From assembly GCF_030272615.1 (NCBI RefSeq), contig NC_081405.1, positions 574,459,252 to 574,523,251 of the forward strand: a DNA stretch of 64,000 nucleotides, written 5' to 3'. This DNA comes from Cryptomeria japonica (taxonomy: Eukaryota; Streptophyta; Pinopsida; Cupressales; Cupressaceae). The notes beneath the pieces were generated by a model that saw only the letters and a program-made list of their open reading frames with translations, was not told the DNA's origin and ran no database searches. Shown in pieces: positions 33,546-47,201 of this stretch. The translations under genes and the position numbers were made by a program. Each line of letters begins with the position of its first letter. Position 1 is the stretch's first letter.

Positions 33546-35999
33546 TAGTTCAAGCAAATCTCTATTTGAATAACTGGTACAAATTAACAACAATGCAATA
33601 TAAACATTAGTAACCCTCCAAATGAGTAGCAATGACATAGAACGAGTAAATAAAACACACTTAAAAACCAACATCTTTACAAAAGAAATAAACTATAAAA
33701 CTAAACACTTACCTTGCAGAGTAAAATCCTTCTCAAACAGAACACAGAATATTAAACATGCAACACTTACCAACTGCAAAGATATTTAACTTGATGATGA
33801 AAGACCAATAACCAAGAGAGAGCAAGCAAACACCCTCACAAACCCTAATACCTGTAAAAGTGAACAAGTGCCTTGAAGACTGAAAGTACTGACGTCCACA
33901 AATAGTTAAACAACATAAAAAAAGTAAGAACCCTGCAAGCACAACACGGAAAAACATAAGCACACTATAAAAAATGCATTACAAATAAAATAAACACTTA
34001 CCTTGCAGACTAAAACTATTCATGACGAGAAGACCAACAAAACAGTGACAACCAGAAGAAGACCTAACTCGATGAATAAATCCAATGTTACCAGAAAATT
34101 AGCAGACCAAAATGCTTATGACAACAACAAAATAAATTAAATTTTAGGGTTTGAACAGGTGATAAACAACGTCGACATTCATACACACAGTCGGGGTAGA
34201 ATTCACTTGACAAATTAGTTATTCTTTCTAACAAGAGTTGGCCTAGAATTCACGTCAACTGACAAATCAACTATCAACAACACAAACAATGTAATAACCC
34301 TGCAAGGACACGAAATAAATACATAAGCACAGTATCAAACAAAATTTACAAACCAAATAAACTGTAAAATAAACACTTACCTTGCAGAGTAAAACCGTTC
34401 ACAAACAAAATAAACTATAAAATAAACACTTACCTTGTAGAGTAAAATCATTCACAAACAGAATAACATAAAAAACTAAAGATATTAAACCATAGAAAAT
34501 TAAACATACAACACTTTCCAATTGCAAAGATGTTTACCTTGATGACAAAAGAGGAATAAAAATGAGAGAGAGAGAAAACACCTTCACAAACCCTAATACC
34601 TATAAAAGTGCACATCTAACTTGCAGTGTGAAAGTAGTGATGGCCACTAACACTTACCTTGCAAACTAAATCCGTTTAGAAACATAATAACACCAAAAAC
34701 TGAGTATATTAAACCATTGACCATTAAACATACAACACTTACCAACTGTAAAGATTATTATTTGGATTACGAAACATGAACATTGCCTTGCAAAGTGAGA
34801 CTGATGGGTAGAAACAGTCACCCACAACTAGTGAAGAAACACAAGGAAGTATTGACTTTCACAAAGAGTGAAACAACACAAAAAAACTAATATCCTTGCA
34901 AGGATAGAACAACAAAACAATAGCACAATATAAGAAAAATCTTTACAAACAAAACAAACAGTAAAAATAAACACTAGCCTTGCAGACTAAAAGCAATGAC
35001 AAACAAAATAATGTTGAAAACAGAGAATATTAAACTTGAGAACACTAAACATACAATAGTTAGCAACTATAAAGATTTGAGAAGCTCAGAAGCGAGACCA
35101 AGAAAACAGTCGTAGTGAGTAGAAAACCTGAATCGATGACTAAATCCAATGTTACCAGATGCATTTTATGGTTAACCAGCAACAATAAACAACATTGACA
35201 TTCGTGCACACAGTTGGGCAGGAAAACATTAAATACAACGTTGCTTCAGGAAATGTGTGCACGAACTGACACAACTATGATAACTGACTTTGTGCACATG
35301 AAGGATTTTATTCTGCAAGATAAATAGCCACTAAAAAAACCATCCAAATTTACAGCATTAGAATAATGGCATTTATGTGTAGAATTGTGGCTTTGTGACC
35401 AACTTATTATATAAGGTACATACCTTCACAGTAATTGGATTATAGCGTTGCATGTTAGCAAACAGGTAACCCTTAAATATAAATCCAATAAAACTTCTTA
35501 ACTAAGCCAATAGACTTTTAGTGGAATCTTGCCTGCTTTGGTCTAGCTCCGTGTTCACACATGTCAAAGTGTTTTTTGCGTACTGAGTAACTGTAACATG
35601 CATTTGCATTTGTTTATTGTTTTACCTTTAGTGCTCTCATTTACTGATTATAATTCTCCAAGAATTGTACCATTTTTACTAGGAGAATTCCACTGCGAAA
35701 GTGTAAGATATTCTAGCAACAGCCAGAATGTTTGTCCCTAGAATTCTTCCTGTCATGGTTATGTGTGCATTGGGTTTTTTTTGTGTCGTGAGGTATCTGG
35801 TTGGGGTGACGTCAGTCTGTGTGCTCATTTTTTGAAGTGATGTTGTCTTTAATGTTTTCCTCGCCAACCATGCACACCAATGTCAACATTGTTTATGGCC
35901 GCTATGAACCATAAAGTGTATTTCTTTTGTTGTCGTACTAAGTATTTTACTCTGCAAATTTTATAGTAACGTTGGATTAAGTTCACACTCATATTTAAA

Positions 36000-36828
36000 T
36001 ATATATACATGTATATATATAGATATACATGTATATATATTAGATTTCCTTACAACAATTAGTGCTACTTATACATGTAAATTTATGTATATATATGCGT
36101 GTATGTACATATGTATACACATGTATATCTATATATATACACATGGATATGTATATGACAGATCCTAAAATAAGTTAAAGTAAGCAATTATATTGTAGTG
36201 TGAAATCATTGACAACCACAAACAATGTATATACATCTATACACATGTACATATATATATATGTACATGTATTTATATTAGATTTATTAAAAGTCTTCAT
36301 AGTACTTATAGATATAAATACATGTATATATATACATATATGTAAATCCACTCTGAAATTTATATACCACAAAGTCAGTAATCATTAACAAGATTACACA
36401 AGAGCAATAACCAAGAGAGAGTAACAAGAAAGTGTACAGTGTCCTTCTAGAGTGGAAGTTTCTTTACATTTTATAGTTCTGTTCGTTTTAGAAACACTTT
36501 AAACTATAAAAGTGAATGACTAGAGTAAATATATATAGCTACTAAAGATATATATTTAAGTATGGTCGTGACTGCTTTCACTCTGCAAAGTTATCCTAGA
36601 CTTGATTATATATATGAGAAGGATGTGTATATAGATGTAAATACACGTATATATACATGTATAAGCAGCACTAACTATTTTAATAAAATCTGATATATAA
36701 ACATCTGTATATATACACATAGATATATATATATGGACAAATCCTAAAATAAGTCAAAGTAAGCACTTGTCTTGCAGAGTGAAAGCGTTTCTAACCACAA
36801 ACAGTGTATATACATCTAAATACACGTT

Positions 36829-36865
<37 letters not shown>

Positions 36866-36991
36866 GTACATATGTATACAGATGTATATACATATGTATA
36901 CAGATGTATATACATATGTATACAGATGTATATACATATGTATACAGATGTATATACATATGTATATACATATGTATACAGATGTATATAC

Positions 36992-37023
<32 letters not shown>

Positions 37024-37063
37024 GTATATACATATATATATACATACATATATATATACATAC

Positions 37064-37096
<33 letters not shown>

Positions 37097-37230
37097 CACA
37101 CATATATATATATATAGATATATATATGCATTTATATTAAATTTATTAAAAGTATTCATAGTAGTTATAGATATAAGTACATGTATATATATACATGTAT
37201 ACATATATGTAAATCCATTCTAAAATTTAT
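36000..37230. repeat. TA/CA/TG-rich tract with two copies of a mixed unit
   Basis: Two copies of a unit starting with a CCTAAAATAAGT word and continuing AAAGTAAGCA and GACAACCACAAACAATG or TAACCACAAACAGTG lie at about 36160-36400 and 36735-37280. Each is followed by TA/ACATG tracts and a shared ATTAAATTTATTAAAAG block. Open frames here are Ile/Tyr repeats and not genes. Confidence 0.8.
36869..36990. repeat. 22-bp minisatellite
   Basis: CATATGTATACAGATGTATA plus TA repeats at 36869, 36891, 36913 and 36935, then a shortened copy, then again at 36969. The unit contains the palindromes CATATG and GTATAC. Confidence 0.9.
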
Positions 37231-37299
37231 ATATCCACAAAGTCAATAATCATTAACAACATTACGAAAGAGCAATAACCAGGAAAGTGTAACATGAAA

Positions 37300-39418
37300 C
37301 TGGACAGTTTTCTTCTAGAGTGCAAGTTTTTTTACATTTTAGAGATCTAATCGACTTAGCAACAATGTTGTAATGCCATTGATTGCTATGCTCTATTGCA
37401 GTATATAAATATTAGCATAAATGACATTACACTATTGGATGTTATGATATGACAAACACTAAAATGTGAAATCATGCATTTGAAAGATTCATCTATCAAA
37501 TGCACATGTACAGAAATAGAGACTTGTCATTAATTACCACTATAAGAAAGCATCACTACTTCACCCATAAAAATTTTGAACATTTGTAATGCTATATTTT
37601 TACATTACTTTGCAGTCTGAAAATTATTTTCTATAGATTTTTTACATTACGTGTTATTCTCCAAATTTAAAGTCTTCCACCCACCATCCCAAATGCTGCT
37701 ATATGTAGCATGATGTATTAAAAGAAAATGTCATGGAGTTCTTTTTTGACAATTATTTATTTTGTAGGTTGTATTGTTCCTAGCCAAAAGTATTCATTCC
37801 ACCCATGAAATTCTTATTATCCACCCTCCATCCCCCATGCTGGTAAGACCAGCATCTTATACACCCTTTTGTTGAAATGCATCTAATTTATGCCATGTCA
37901 AACCTACATCATTACTTGATTTACATAAGTTAAAGTCTTCAACTAATTATTACAAGTTTTTATAATCAGTCAATAGAAAATTCATTAGGATTTACAAAAA
38001 AAATTAATGTCTGCTTTAAGATAAGCTCTCTTATTCTTTTGTGTCCACTTTTTTTAGTAATGCATTTTCATTATGTCATTCCAACATAAAACAGACACAC
38101 TAACACAATCAAATTTAAACAATGGATAGAAGATTGAAAGAAACAGAGGACATTAACAATATCATTGAAAAGATGTTGCAAGAGAGCAACAAGTTAAAGA
38201 GAAACCTCAGAAAGTTAATCCAGCACTATGAATATAAATTACCCAACCAATCAACATAAGACCTCTCTATATCTTGTAGTGTTGTAACAACCATACATAG
38301 TATCGAATTAGCGCCTCTACCAATACCAACTGCTGAACAATTAACTGATCCAATGGTTATTTTCACATTGGGAGACATAGTATTTAAATGGAGTGATAAT
38401 GAGCTTGGATGGGTTGCTTGGGTAGATCCCCTCTTTCTATAATTACTAAGTCTTTGGAAAGCTACACTCATATTTTGATTAACCTTCAAAACAAACAAAT
38501 TCATCTCATATTTTGATTGGCCTTAGATGAAATGAACTCATATTTTGCAACACGAAAAAGGGAAAATCATAAAGTGATACTTTATGTTTTTTAAGCTTGT
38601 CAGCATATGACCAATTGTCCTTTTGAATACATGTTTCAATCACACTATGATCAGTTCATTACCATTTCAAACAAATTCTTGAACTCTATCATCATTAGTC
38701 TATGGTGAGTTGAACTAACTTTTTTACACGTGATTTGTAAATTTGTAAATCGTAAACTAATATCTTATATTTTGTTGTTCTTATGCATATATGCCTTTGA
38801 TCAATTTAACTTGTATTGTGATTGTATTCTAATATAAGAAATACAATTCATCATGCTTGTAATTTACTTTTAACTATCAAAATCATAAAAAAAAATTCCA
38901 CCTTAATGTAGGTACAATTTCTGCATTTTCAATATGCTTAGTTCACCACATACCAGAACTTGCCCAAACTGAAGAACTACTAAATAAAACAATACAGGAA
39001 AAGAACTACAATCCTCAATTTGAATTGGCGATAATTTTTCTATTTAGTAGGATTTTTCTACATACTTACTAACCACAATGAATTAGTCTACCCATTATGG
39101 CATTCAATCTATTCTAACAAAATATTTTAAACATCATAATAGGAACTCAATCAACTTTATTCTGCAAGCCAATATACCAGTCAAGGCGACACGAAATTTG
39201 TCGTCAGATTAAATCTAAAAGGATGTTGAAACTAACAAATAGGTAATTACGATATCCTTGCATGACGTTCTATTTTTTTCATACATGTTGTACAATATTC
39301 AAATCTTCCAATAAATAAAACTTTTATGATTAAATAAATTATCTTTTTGTCATTACATGAACTAGCATGTATGCTAAGATGTGAGATTTGTCTCAAAAAA
39401 AAAAGATCTATATCCACA
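37300..39418. other. Intergenic stretch upstream of the RPA1 pseudogene
   Basis: AT-rich DNA. A plus-strand frame at 38122-38259 (45 codons, start MDRRLKETEDINNIIEKM) looks like a short amphipathic helix but has no other support. Nothing else is recognised. Confidence 0.35.
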
Positions 39419-41615
39419 ATGGCATCTCCAGCAACCACCTCTGAACTAATAGAGGACTCCACAATTGATAGTTTGGTAAGCTAAATCATGAAACCTTTTC
39501 AAAATAGGAAACATTTATGTTCTTTTTTTGACAATACGTCTCTCTTTTCGATTCCATCCTTTTCATTACCACATGCACCCTTATTTCATAGCATAGTCCA
39601 CAAGTAGATGAATACTCTATAGATAACATAGCTTGATTACATACTCTACTAACACATGCTTTAGAGTAACAAGTAAGCACATATATGACTTGATTAGCAT
39701 TAACATTAAATCCTATATATTCATATTATTTTTTGTAGGAAAATACCCAAGAGTATGCCCCCACCCATTTTCCAATTCAATCTATCAATGTTGGGGACAA
39801 GCTTCCTTCAGCATTGCTACAAGTTTTGTCATTTCAAAAAATGAAGAACAATAGAGATGATACTGATAGACATAAATTAGTCTTATCTGATGGGACATAC
39901 ATGCAGTTAGCAATGTTGCCTTCTAAATATGCTATTCTGATAGAATCAGATATTCTAAAAATAGGCACAATAGTCCAGTTATCGAGTTATACATGCAGAT
40001 ACATATGGAACACAAGGTAGGAAACAAACTATGGTTATTAAATACGATATGTTTCATCTCTATTTAATTGTTTTCAAGTATAATTGAAAGTATTTTAAAA
40101 AGAAGTCTTTTCTTTTCACAGGACTATTGTAATACTTAGTTTGCAAGTAAAACGAAGTGATTGTCCATTCTTTGGTAAACCGATATACCTGTTCAAAGAA
40201 CAACAACCAAAAATAATCTATGAGGACACACCATCAACTTCTAAACGATCTCTTCAGTTTTCTACTGAATTGCTATCCCTGCAAACAACAACTTCTGAAA
40301 ATATAAGCCCTATTAAAACTTTGAATCCATACCAAAATAAATGGACAATCAAAGGCAGAGTTACTCATAAATGCCCTATTAGGGCATACAACACAACCAC
40401 AAAAAAAAGGGTATGTGTTTAGCTTTGACATTGTCGACTGCGAGGGTTGTGAGATTAGAGTCACATGTTTTGATGAAATAGCTCAGATACACTCTAACCG
40501 TGTAGAAATAGGCTCACATTATGTTATTTCAAAGGGATCCATTAAGAAAGTGAAAACAAGGTACAACAAACTAAACAGCCATTTAGAAATCATCTTATCT
40601 AATACATCCATACTAAAATGTTGTAGATCAACAACATTCTCCTTTCACGCCCACTAGTGAATTGTTTCATCTAACCAATAACATGTTGGTTGACATAATT
40701 GGTCTTGTTTTATAGGCTGGAGATATCATTGCAATACATAGGAAAGATGGCAGTCAAACACAGAAGCGAGTTGTCAAAATTAATGATCTATCTAGATCAA
40801 CAATTGACATCAACCTATGGGGTCCAATGGCAAAACAAAGAGGCCTAGAATTGAAAAAAATGTTGACCAATGATAGTGTGGTTATCCTTGCTTTACGTAA
40901 TGCTTGTGTTGGCTGTTTCAATGGAAAGCTTATAAATATAACAACTGCCACAACATTACATATCAACCCACCTTTTCCAGAGGCAGAACCTCTAACATTA
41001 AGAGGAAAGGACCCTTTGCTTGTTGCACCCATTGTTCCAGAAACCATCCACATAGATGGGAAATATAATAGAATGACTATTTCTTCAATCTGTCAGAGGA
41101 TGAGTATCAAACCTGAAACAATTCAGACTACTTTGCTGGTTGTTCTACATTTTGTAAACGTAATTGATAAAAGTTTCTATTACGCAGCTTGACCAATAAT
41201 AATCAATGGAAGGCCTTGCAAAAAAAAATGTACATAGCAAGCTGATGATTCTTGGTTTTGTCGTAGATGTAAAATGACCATGGAAGACTGCAACTATAGT
41301 TACCTCTTGCCAGTAAAGTTACAAGATGCCACAGGTACTCTTTGGGCCACGACATTTGATGACGTTGGCATTCACTTGCTACACAAAACTGCAAAAGAGC
41401 TTTGTGCACTGGAAAATGATGCAACAACAAAAGAAACACCTTGCTCAGTGATTAAGAAGCTTCTCTCACATCACTATTCATTCACACTCCTGGTGTCCAT
41501 TGACACATACAATTTTGAATCAAAGATGAAAGTCACAGTCAATAAAGTCTCTCCTGTTGACTTAGAAGCTGAGTGTGATGCGCTGCTTGCAGAAATTGGC
41601 CGCCTAAGTACATAG
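39419..41615 (+). pseudogene. Replication protein A 70-kDa subunit (RPA1) pseudogene with introns
   Basis: Exon 1 is 39419-39475 (ATG, 19 codons, GTAAGC donor). Exon 2, 39739-40016, is the RPA1N domain (KLVLSDGTYMQLAMLPSKY). Exon 3 starts at 40122 and holds DBD-A (NPYQNKWTIKGRVTHKC, VFSFDIVDCEGCEIRVTCFD). DBD-B follows (GDIIAIHRKDGSQTQKR, DINLWGPMAKQRG, about 40720-41000), then the DBD-C zinc ribbon (NGRPCKKKC, WFCRRCKM) up to 41615. RPA1 binds single-stranded DNA in replication and repair. Defects: one-base shifts at about 40405 and 40625, TAG at about 40716, TGA at about 41190 where the first zinc cysteine should be, TAG at about 41235. Introns show it is not a processed copy. It could be a decayed host paralogue or RPA sequence carried by a Helitron. 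Confidence 0.85.
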
Positions 41616-41980
41616 GCTTAGAATTATAAAGGATATTTCCTAATTATGAAACTTTTAGTTTATAATAGAATTATTACATTAGATAATTTACATATTTAAT
41701 AGCTTTACAAATACAAACAATTACCTTTTATGAACACATGACTGCTTCTATAAATATGTATATGTACATTTCTTACATCTATTTCTTATCTCTATGAAAT
41801 CTTCATATATCTTGTACCTTCAATCCTCTTTCCATACTTTTCTAATGGATAGGGACTACCTTATTTGCAGAAAATGTATACATATATGCACATATATATT
41901 TTTTCTTTTTTTTTTCATATCTATTTGTAGAACTATACAACACCAAAATTATTCATAGTAATAAAATTCTGCAGATATAA

Positions 41981-42110
41981 ATGTTTAGTTATATATATGC
42001 ATATCTATATATACAAATTTTCATATATTTGATTAATATGTATATATACATGTGTATATATATACATACATCTGTATGTATCAAAGAATTATACACACAC
42101 ACACACACAC

Positions 42111-42142
<32 letters not shown>

Positions 42143-42162
42143 ATATATATTATATATATATA

Positions 42163-42200
<38 letters not shown>

Positions 42201-42342
42201 TATAATTATTCATAGTTTTAGTTTTTTTGATATATACATGTTTAGTTATATATGTGCATATCTTTGTATACAAAACTTCAAATATTTAATTTATATGTAT
42301 ATGTACATGTGTATATGTATACATACATCTGTATGTATCAGA
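41981..42342. repeat. 104-bp direct duplication around a TA/AC microsatellite
   Basis: 41981-42084 and 42238-42342 share ATGTTTAGTTATATATRTGC through CATACATCTGTATGTATCA with scattered differences. Between them lie (AC)9-10 at about 42092 and long (TA)n blocks. No gene. Confidence 0.85.
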
Positions 42343-44141
42343 AATTACTATATCTATGTATACTTATATTACAATAATGCTTTTGAAAAAGCAAGTCACT
42401 AACAACAACAAGTGTAGTTAGAAGAACACTACAAAGTCAATTTACGACTTTGCAAAACCCATACATTTCAAGTAAAGAAGTTTATAAAACCCATACATTT
42501 CAAACAAAATCTCAACCTCACATATATACACAAACAAACACAAGATTCCATCATTTGACATATATGGATGTGTATTTATATATGTGCCAATGAGGATATA
42601 TAGAGGTTCCACTAGATTTTACCATTTTCATTATCATTGCAAAACATTATTATTTAACGAGAGACTCAGTTTATTTTGTATCAAATCTCAGTGGGCCCAT
42701 TTGAATACTTAATACCAAAAGGATAGTTATAATTTTCTCATATAACCCCCTTTATCATATCTAAATATAATATTATTTTGATCAAAATGATTAAAATAAT
42801 AAATATTTAATGATTTAAGCCTCTCTTACTCACATTGTGTATCAGCACAAGTCGGGCCCCAAAGTGGGCCCGGCTAAAAAAAAATTCATTTGTAAACAAT
42901 AGACCAAGACAAAATGCAGTGAGTCATTGATTGAATATGCTGATGTTGAAACCCTAAAAATGCTCATTTGGAATGGGCCTAAAAAATTGGTCAAATCATG
43001 AGCTGGGGGGTTACAACTCTGGGGTATGGCAAATAAATTTACTGAGAATCATGGGGGTATAATTGATTCTGAATGCAGGTCAATTGGGCATGAAATATGA
43101 ATTTTCAAAGTGAGCCTCAAAGTGTTGCTTGACAATGTTCACTTGCAGAACTGAACCTTTTGCAAATGGATATATCTTTGAAAAATTGTCAAGTGGATTG
43201 ATGGGGCTTAGCCACTTGGCATGAGGCTTCAAAAAATTGCAAGGAAACACAAGAAACTCTCCCTTTGGACTGATAATCAATTGGCACAAAATAATAACTG
43301 CTCAAACAAGGCTACTCAATAATGGTGCAAAACTGTCAATTAACAACCTAACTTTTGCACCTCCAAAGGAGACTTCACAAAAACTTCACATCTAATCATA
43401 AGAGGCTACAAGAAGGTATCTAGAATCTCCATAAGGTGTTAAACACTCCCATAAAATTATTTTGCATGAAGCTTATCTTAGCCAAAAATGCAAGCTTTCA
43501 AACATAGCAACATAGGCTTGTCACATAGGGTCAAAACTGAGTGCAACTTGACAAAAAATTACATGGGACCTCAAAAATCAGGCATAAATTTTTGAGTCCC
43601 AACATATTTCTCCTTGAATTATTTTCTATAAAAAAATTTCTAATAACTTTTAAAAGACTAAAGACCAATAAATATGTGGGTTCTTCATTTAAATGATAAA
43701 AAAATTATTGATTCAAAATGGAAAGTTGTTGAATCTCAAGTGTTTGGCGATAAATAAAAAACCATCTTTCTATCAAGATTAAAAGATTAAAAACAATCCC
43801 CCCCCCTTCAAACTATCTCTCCCTTTGGTGCTCCCTCCTATTCCCTTATCTATCTTTCTCTCCCTATTCCCTTATCTATATTTTTATCTCTACCACTCTC
43901 TCCATTTATCTTCCCATATATCTCTATCTCTCCCTCTCTCTACCTCATCCTCTATATCACCATATCTACTTTTTATTTGTCATTCTATAATTTTTTTCTA
44001 TCTCTCTTCTTTGATACATTAATCTCTAGGTCTCTCCCTATACCTCATGTATAACACAAATGTATACTTGAGCTTCCACAACTCTTCAGTATACTCATTG
44101 CATAGATGCAATTGCTAATAGATTTTTATTTAAAAATAATG

Positions 44142-44192
<51 letters not shown>

Positions 44193-44554
44193 AAATTTTA
44201 ATTTTAATAATTTAATTGTAAATATGTAACAATAATTTTGTTTTGAAAAATTAATATATATTACTCAAAATAAATAAATAAAACTTGTACTTATTCTTAC
44301 TAATATAAATTATTTTAAAAGATAAATAATTAAATTTAAAAGTAAACTAATATCAATTGCTCTTCTATTCTGCTGTACTAATAATGCAATTCTTTTCTAC
44401 AATTCCTTTCACTTACCATTTACATTTTCATGATATACAATAATTAAATTTTGCAGATTAGTGTACACACGTTTAGTTTTACGAATGAAATTGCATTTCT
44501 CTTTTTTGAATTCATGAAGTAAATTTAATTGAAATCGAAAAAACTCATTTCAAC
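42343..44554. other. Intergenic stretch with simple repeats
   Basis: 43800-44040 is pyrimidine-rich (repeated TCTCTCCCTATTCCCTTATC). 44145-44190 is a (TA)23 tract. A GTCGGGCCCCAAAGTGGGCCCGGC near-palindrome lies at about 42851-42875. Short frames are shadows of low complexity. No gene seen. Confidence 0.5.
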
Positions 44555-44572
44555 AAGTGTAGTTATCTTAAC
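44555..44572. repeat. Left target-site duplication of the LINE (18 bp)
   Basis: AAGTGTAGTTATCTTAAC, repeated at 46226-46243 with one T-to-C change. Confidence 0.9.
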
Positions 44573-46225
44573 GGCCTGCTAATGGGTTGTTGAGGGTTTA
44601 TCCTCCTAGGATGGGAGATAAAAGCCAAGAGTGGATTCCGCCAGACAAGGGATGGACCAAGATCAACTTTGACAGGGGATCAAGGGGGAATCCTGCGATC
44701 TCCGGGCAGGGGTCATAGCTCGTGATGAGAATGGTAGTATTCTTGCTCTTGGAGCAAAGAGATTGGTGGATGGGACTAACAACCTTTTGAGTGGGTTTGA
44801 GAATTTTAAGGTATTGCATGTTCTTAGGGAAGTGAATGCTGAGGCTGATAGGCTTTCGAACGTAGGTACAAATGGTTCCTTGGCTGATCATTTTAATTTC
44901 TTTGAAGACTTAAGGGAGTTGAGTCCCTTGGATTTTGGATGAAGGTGCTTTGTGTTTGAAAGGAGAAACCGAGATGTGGTGTTGAGACTTGTGTGATTTG
45001 TTTTAGATATGCATGATGGAGGGGTGGGGATGGCTTGTGTGGTTTGTGTTCTTCAAACTAGCAGCAAGTTGTGTAATGGTAGCACAGGTTCAATGATGTC
45101 AGCGTATGGATTTTTGTTTTGTTGTTGATGCATGGTATGAGGTGGTGCGTGCAAAGAAATTAATTTGTGGAGTGGCTACAGATTGTTATTTTAGGCCCTC
45201 GGTTTCTTTTTTTTGGAATTTGTGCAAAGGGTTGTTTTGGCTACTGCGAGTGCTATTTTTGGCTATAATTTTGGGGAAGGATGGAAGCCAACTTCTTGCT
45301 ATCTACGGAGGGCCAAATGCCTACATTTCAAGGCACAATCTCAAGCAACCGCCTATTGAATGTTTTTAGGGTGGATGGGGAAGATTTTTGGAGGTTTGTT
45401 CGCCTGATGTTTGGGGAAGAATCCTTGGACATTGACTATCGTGCGTGAACAAATTAAATGTTTTGTCCTTGTTTGTGGCTCTGGCTTTGATGGTGGGAGG
45501 TTCAAAGGAGGAGGTGCTATGGGTGGCATCCCTTGCACTGAGACCGAAATGGTTAGGTGGCCTAGCAGAGGTGGTGGCTCGAGCGGTGATTGGTATGAGT
45601 CTGAGAATGGAGCAAGGGTTGTGGAGGCGCTTAGGTGGAGGAAATGATGCAGTATAGCCTCTGGTGGTGTGGTCGCCTTCTCATTCGGTGGAATCCCAGA
45701 TGGAGGATGCAAGGAATGGGTGGCGGGAAATTATGGAATTTATGTGGGAGTTGGGACTAGTGGAGAGAGTGAAAATGCGTGGCAAGCAGACCCCGGTGAA
45801 GTCACATGCTCTAATTGGCAAAGATGGGTGGCCGTTGGTGCATCACCAAATCCCGTGGAAGAATGCGAAGGTGGCGAATCGTAGTATGTTGTGAGGCAGA
45901 CGACCGGGAACCATGACAGGTGTCGGGATGGAGCTTCCAGAGGTAGGACCCAGCCAGGCCATTCCCAACTTCTCCAGGGAGGAAGCCCTTGGCTTGTTCC
46001 GGTAGGATGGTCTTTTGTGGGTTGTCAGTTTTTTGGTTGGGGATTCCTAGTTGTAAGGAATGTTTCCAGTATGGAAGGCTTTGTAGATGTGGTTTCTGTC
46101 TCGGGTTCTTTTTGTTATCGTAGGGGCGAGACCCATTTTGTGGAATGCTATTGAGTAGTTAAAGGCATGTATACTTTCCTTTCAAGCAATATAGATCTTA
46201 AACCGGTTATCAATTAAAAAAAAAA
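44573..46225 (+). mobile_element. 5'-truncated LINE with RNase H remnant and poly(A) tail
   Basis: The insert is flanked by an 18-bp duplication and ends in a short poly(A) run of about 11 bases, the signature of target-primed reverse transcription. At 44630-44940 the plus strand encodes an RNase H piece: GWTKINFD, SRGNPAI, GVIARDENGSILALGAKRL, then, after an internal loss of the middle (joined at TNN to SGFENF), VLHVLREVNAEADRLS and ending SPLDFG-stop at 44941. RT and endonuclease are absent because of 5' truncation. The remaining 1.28 kb (44942-46213) is GC-richer than its surroundings, an unusually long 3' tail; it may be a long UTR or transduced flank. It holds several open frames (45445-45657, 45664-45894 and others) that do not look like known proteins. 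Confidence 0.85.
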
Positions 46226-46243
46226 AAGTGCAGTTATCTTAAC
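46226..46243. repeat. Right target-site duplication of the LINE (18 bp)
   Basis: AAGTGCAGTTATCTTAAC, one mismatch from 44555-44572. Confidence 0.9.
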
Positions 46244-47130
46244 ATTGAACCTTTACGAAATATCATATTGTTGAATTATATATATGATGATAATGAGTTG
46301 GCAAAAATGGGTTATAATTATTTACTGTTTAAAAATATAAATTTAAAGTATAGATAAATGAAAAATATTCAAGTAGTAATAGATAATTACTATAATTTTT
46401 TTTTAATTGGGGACACAATATATTGACAAAATCTATATACTAATATAAATTTTCATTCAATTTGGATTGTACTATCATGAAGTGATTTTATATAAGAAGC
46501 ATCATTTTACAAATTTTTAGTCTTGGAATATTAAGAAGAATGCAATTTAACAAAAAATCATTCCAAGATATTTCAAAACTGAGGATATACTTTTTATCAT
46601 TTTTATTAATGCAAAGTTGGTTCAATCAAGGTATCAACCTTAAAGTACTTGACCCTTGCAATTCCAACAATTTAAAAAGGCAACTTTAAATGTTACTTGT
46701 CCTTAATGTTTCACTTGAAGTAGATAATCTATTCAATTGAATATTAGAAACATATAATGTGTTAGATAGGGAATTCTTGTACATAAATATGTTTTCACCT
46801 AGATCTATGATATCAATTTAGAGCTATCCAAAGTTTGACATATAAATTTATATATGAAGGATAATCAAAAGATCTAATTTCAATTACATAAACCTAGTCT
46901 CATTATTGTTTAACAAACTAAACATCTACATGGACCCTAATCTTTAGTTACCTAAATTAATTTGTTTTTCTTAATTCAATGAATTGGCCTGCATAGCGCT
47001 TTACAAAAGTGAAAATTTTCCTTGAAAGTACTATTCTTAATGGATTTTCCAAAAACCCAATTATTAGATGTTGCGTTTTACTCTGAGCATTCGTATCTAT
47101 TCATTCGCAACTCTTAATTTATTGATACGA
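46244..47130. other. AT-rich upstream region of the RING-H2 gene
   Basis: No ORF or repeat of note; presumably holds the distal promoter of the gene at 47202. Confidence 0.4.
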
Positions 47131-47140
47131 TATATATAAA
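47131..47140 (+). promoter_or_regulatory. TATA box of the RING-H2 gene
   Basis: TATATATAAA followed by GGAGCG lies 62-71 bp before the ATG at 47202, a spacing that fits a plant core promoter with a short leader. Confidence 0.5.
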
Positions 47141-47201
47141 GGAGCGTGAGATTGGCTTCATCAAGTATTTGAAGTTACACGTCCATAAATCTGTTAAGAA
47201 A

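Noticed and set aside
36754-37223. Long Tyr/Ile-rich frames on both strands
   Set aside because: Translation of TA/CA microsatellite sequence; all frames look alike.
38226-38504. 92-codon minus-strand frame
   Set aside because: No domain, no support on codon use, and overlaps no other signal.
41981-42402. Tyr/Ile-rich frames
   Set aside because: Same low-complexity cause across a duplicated AT tract.
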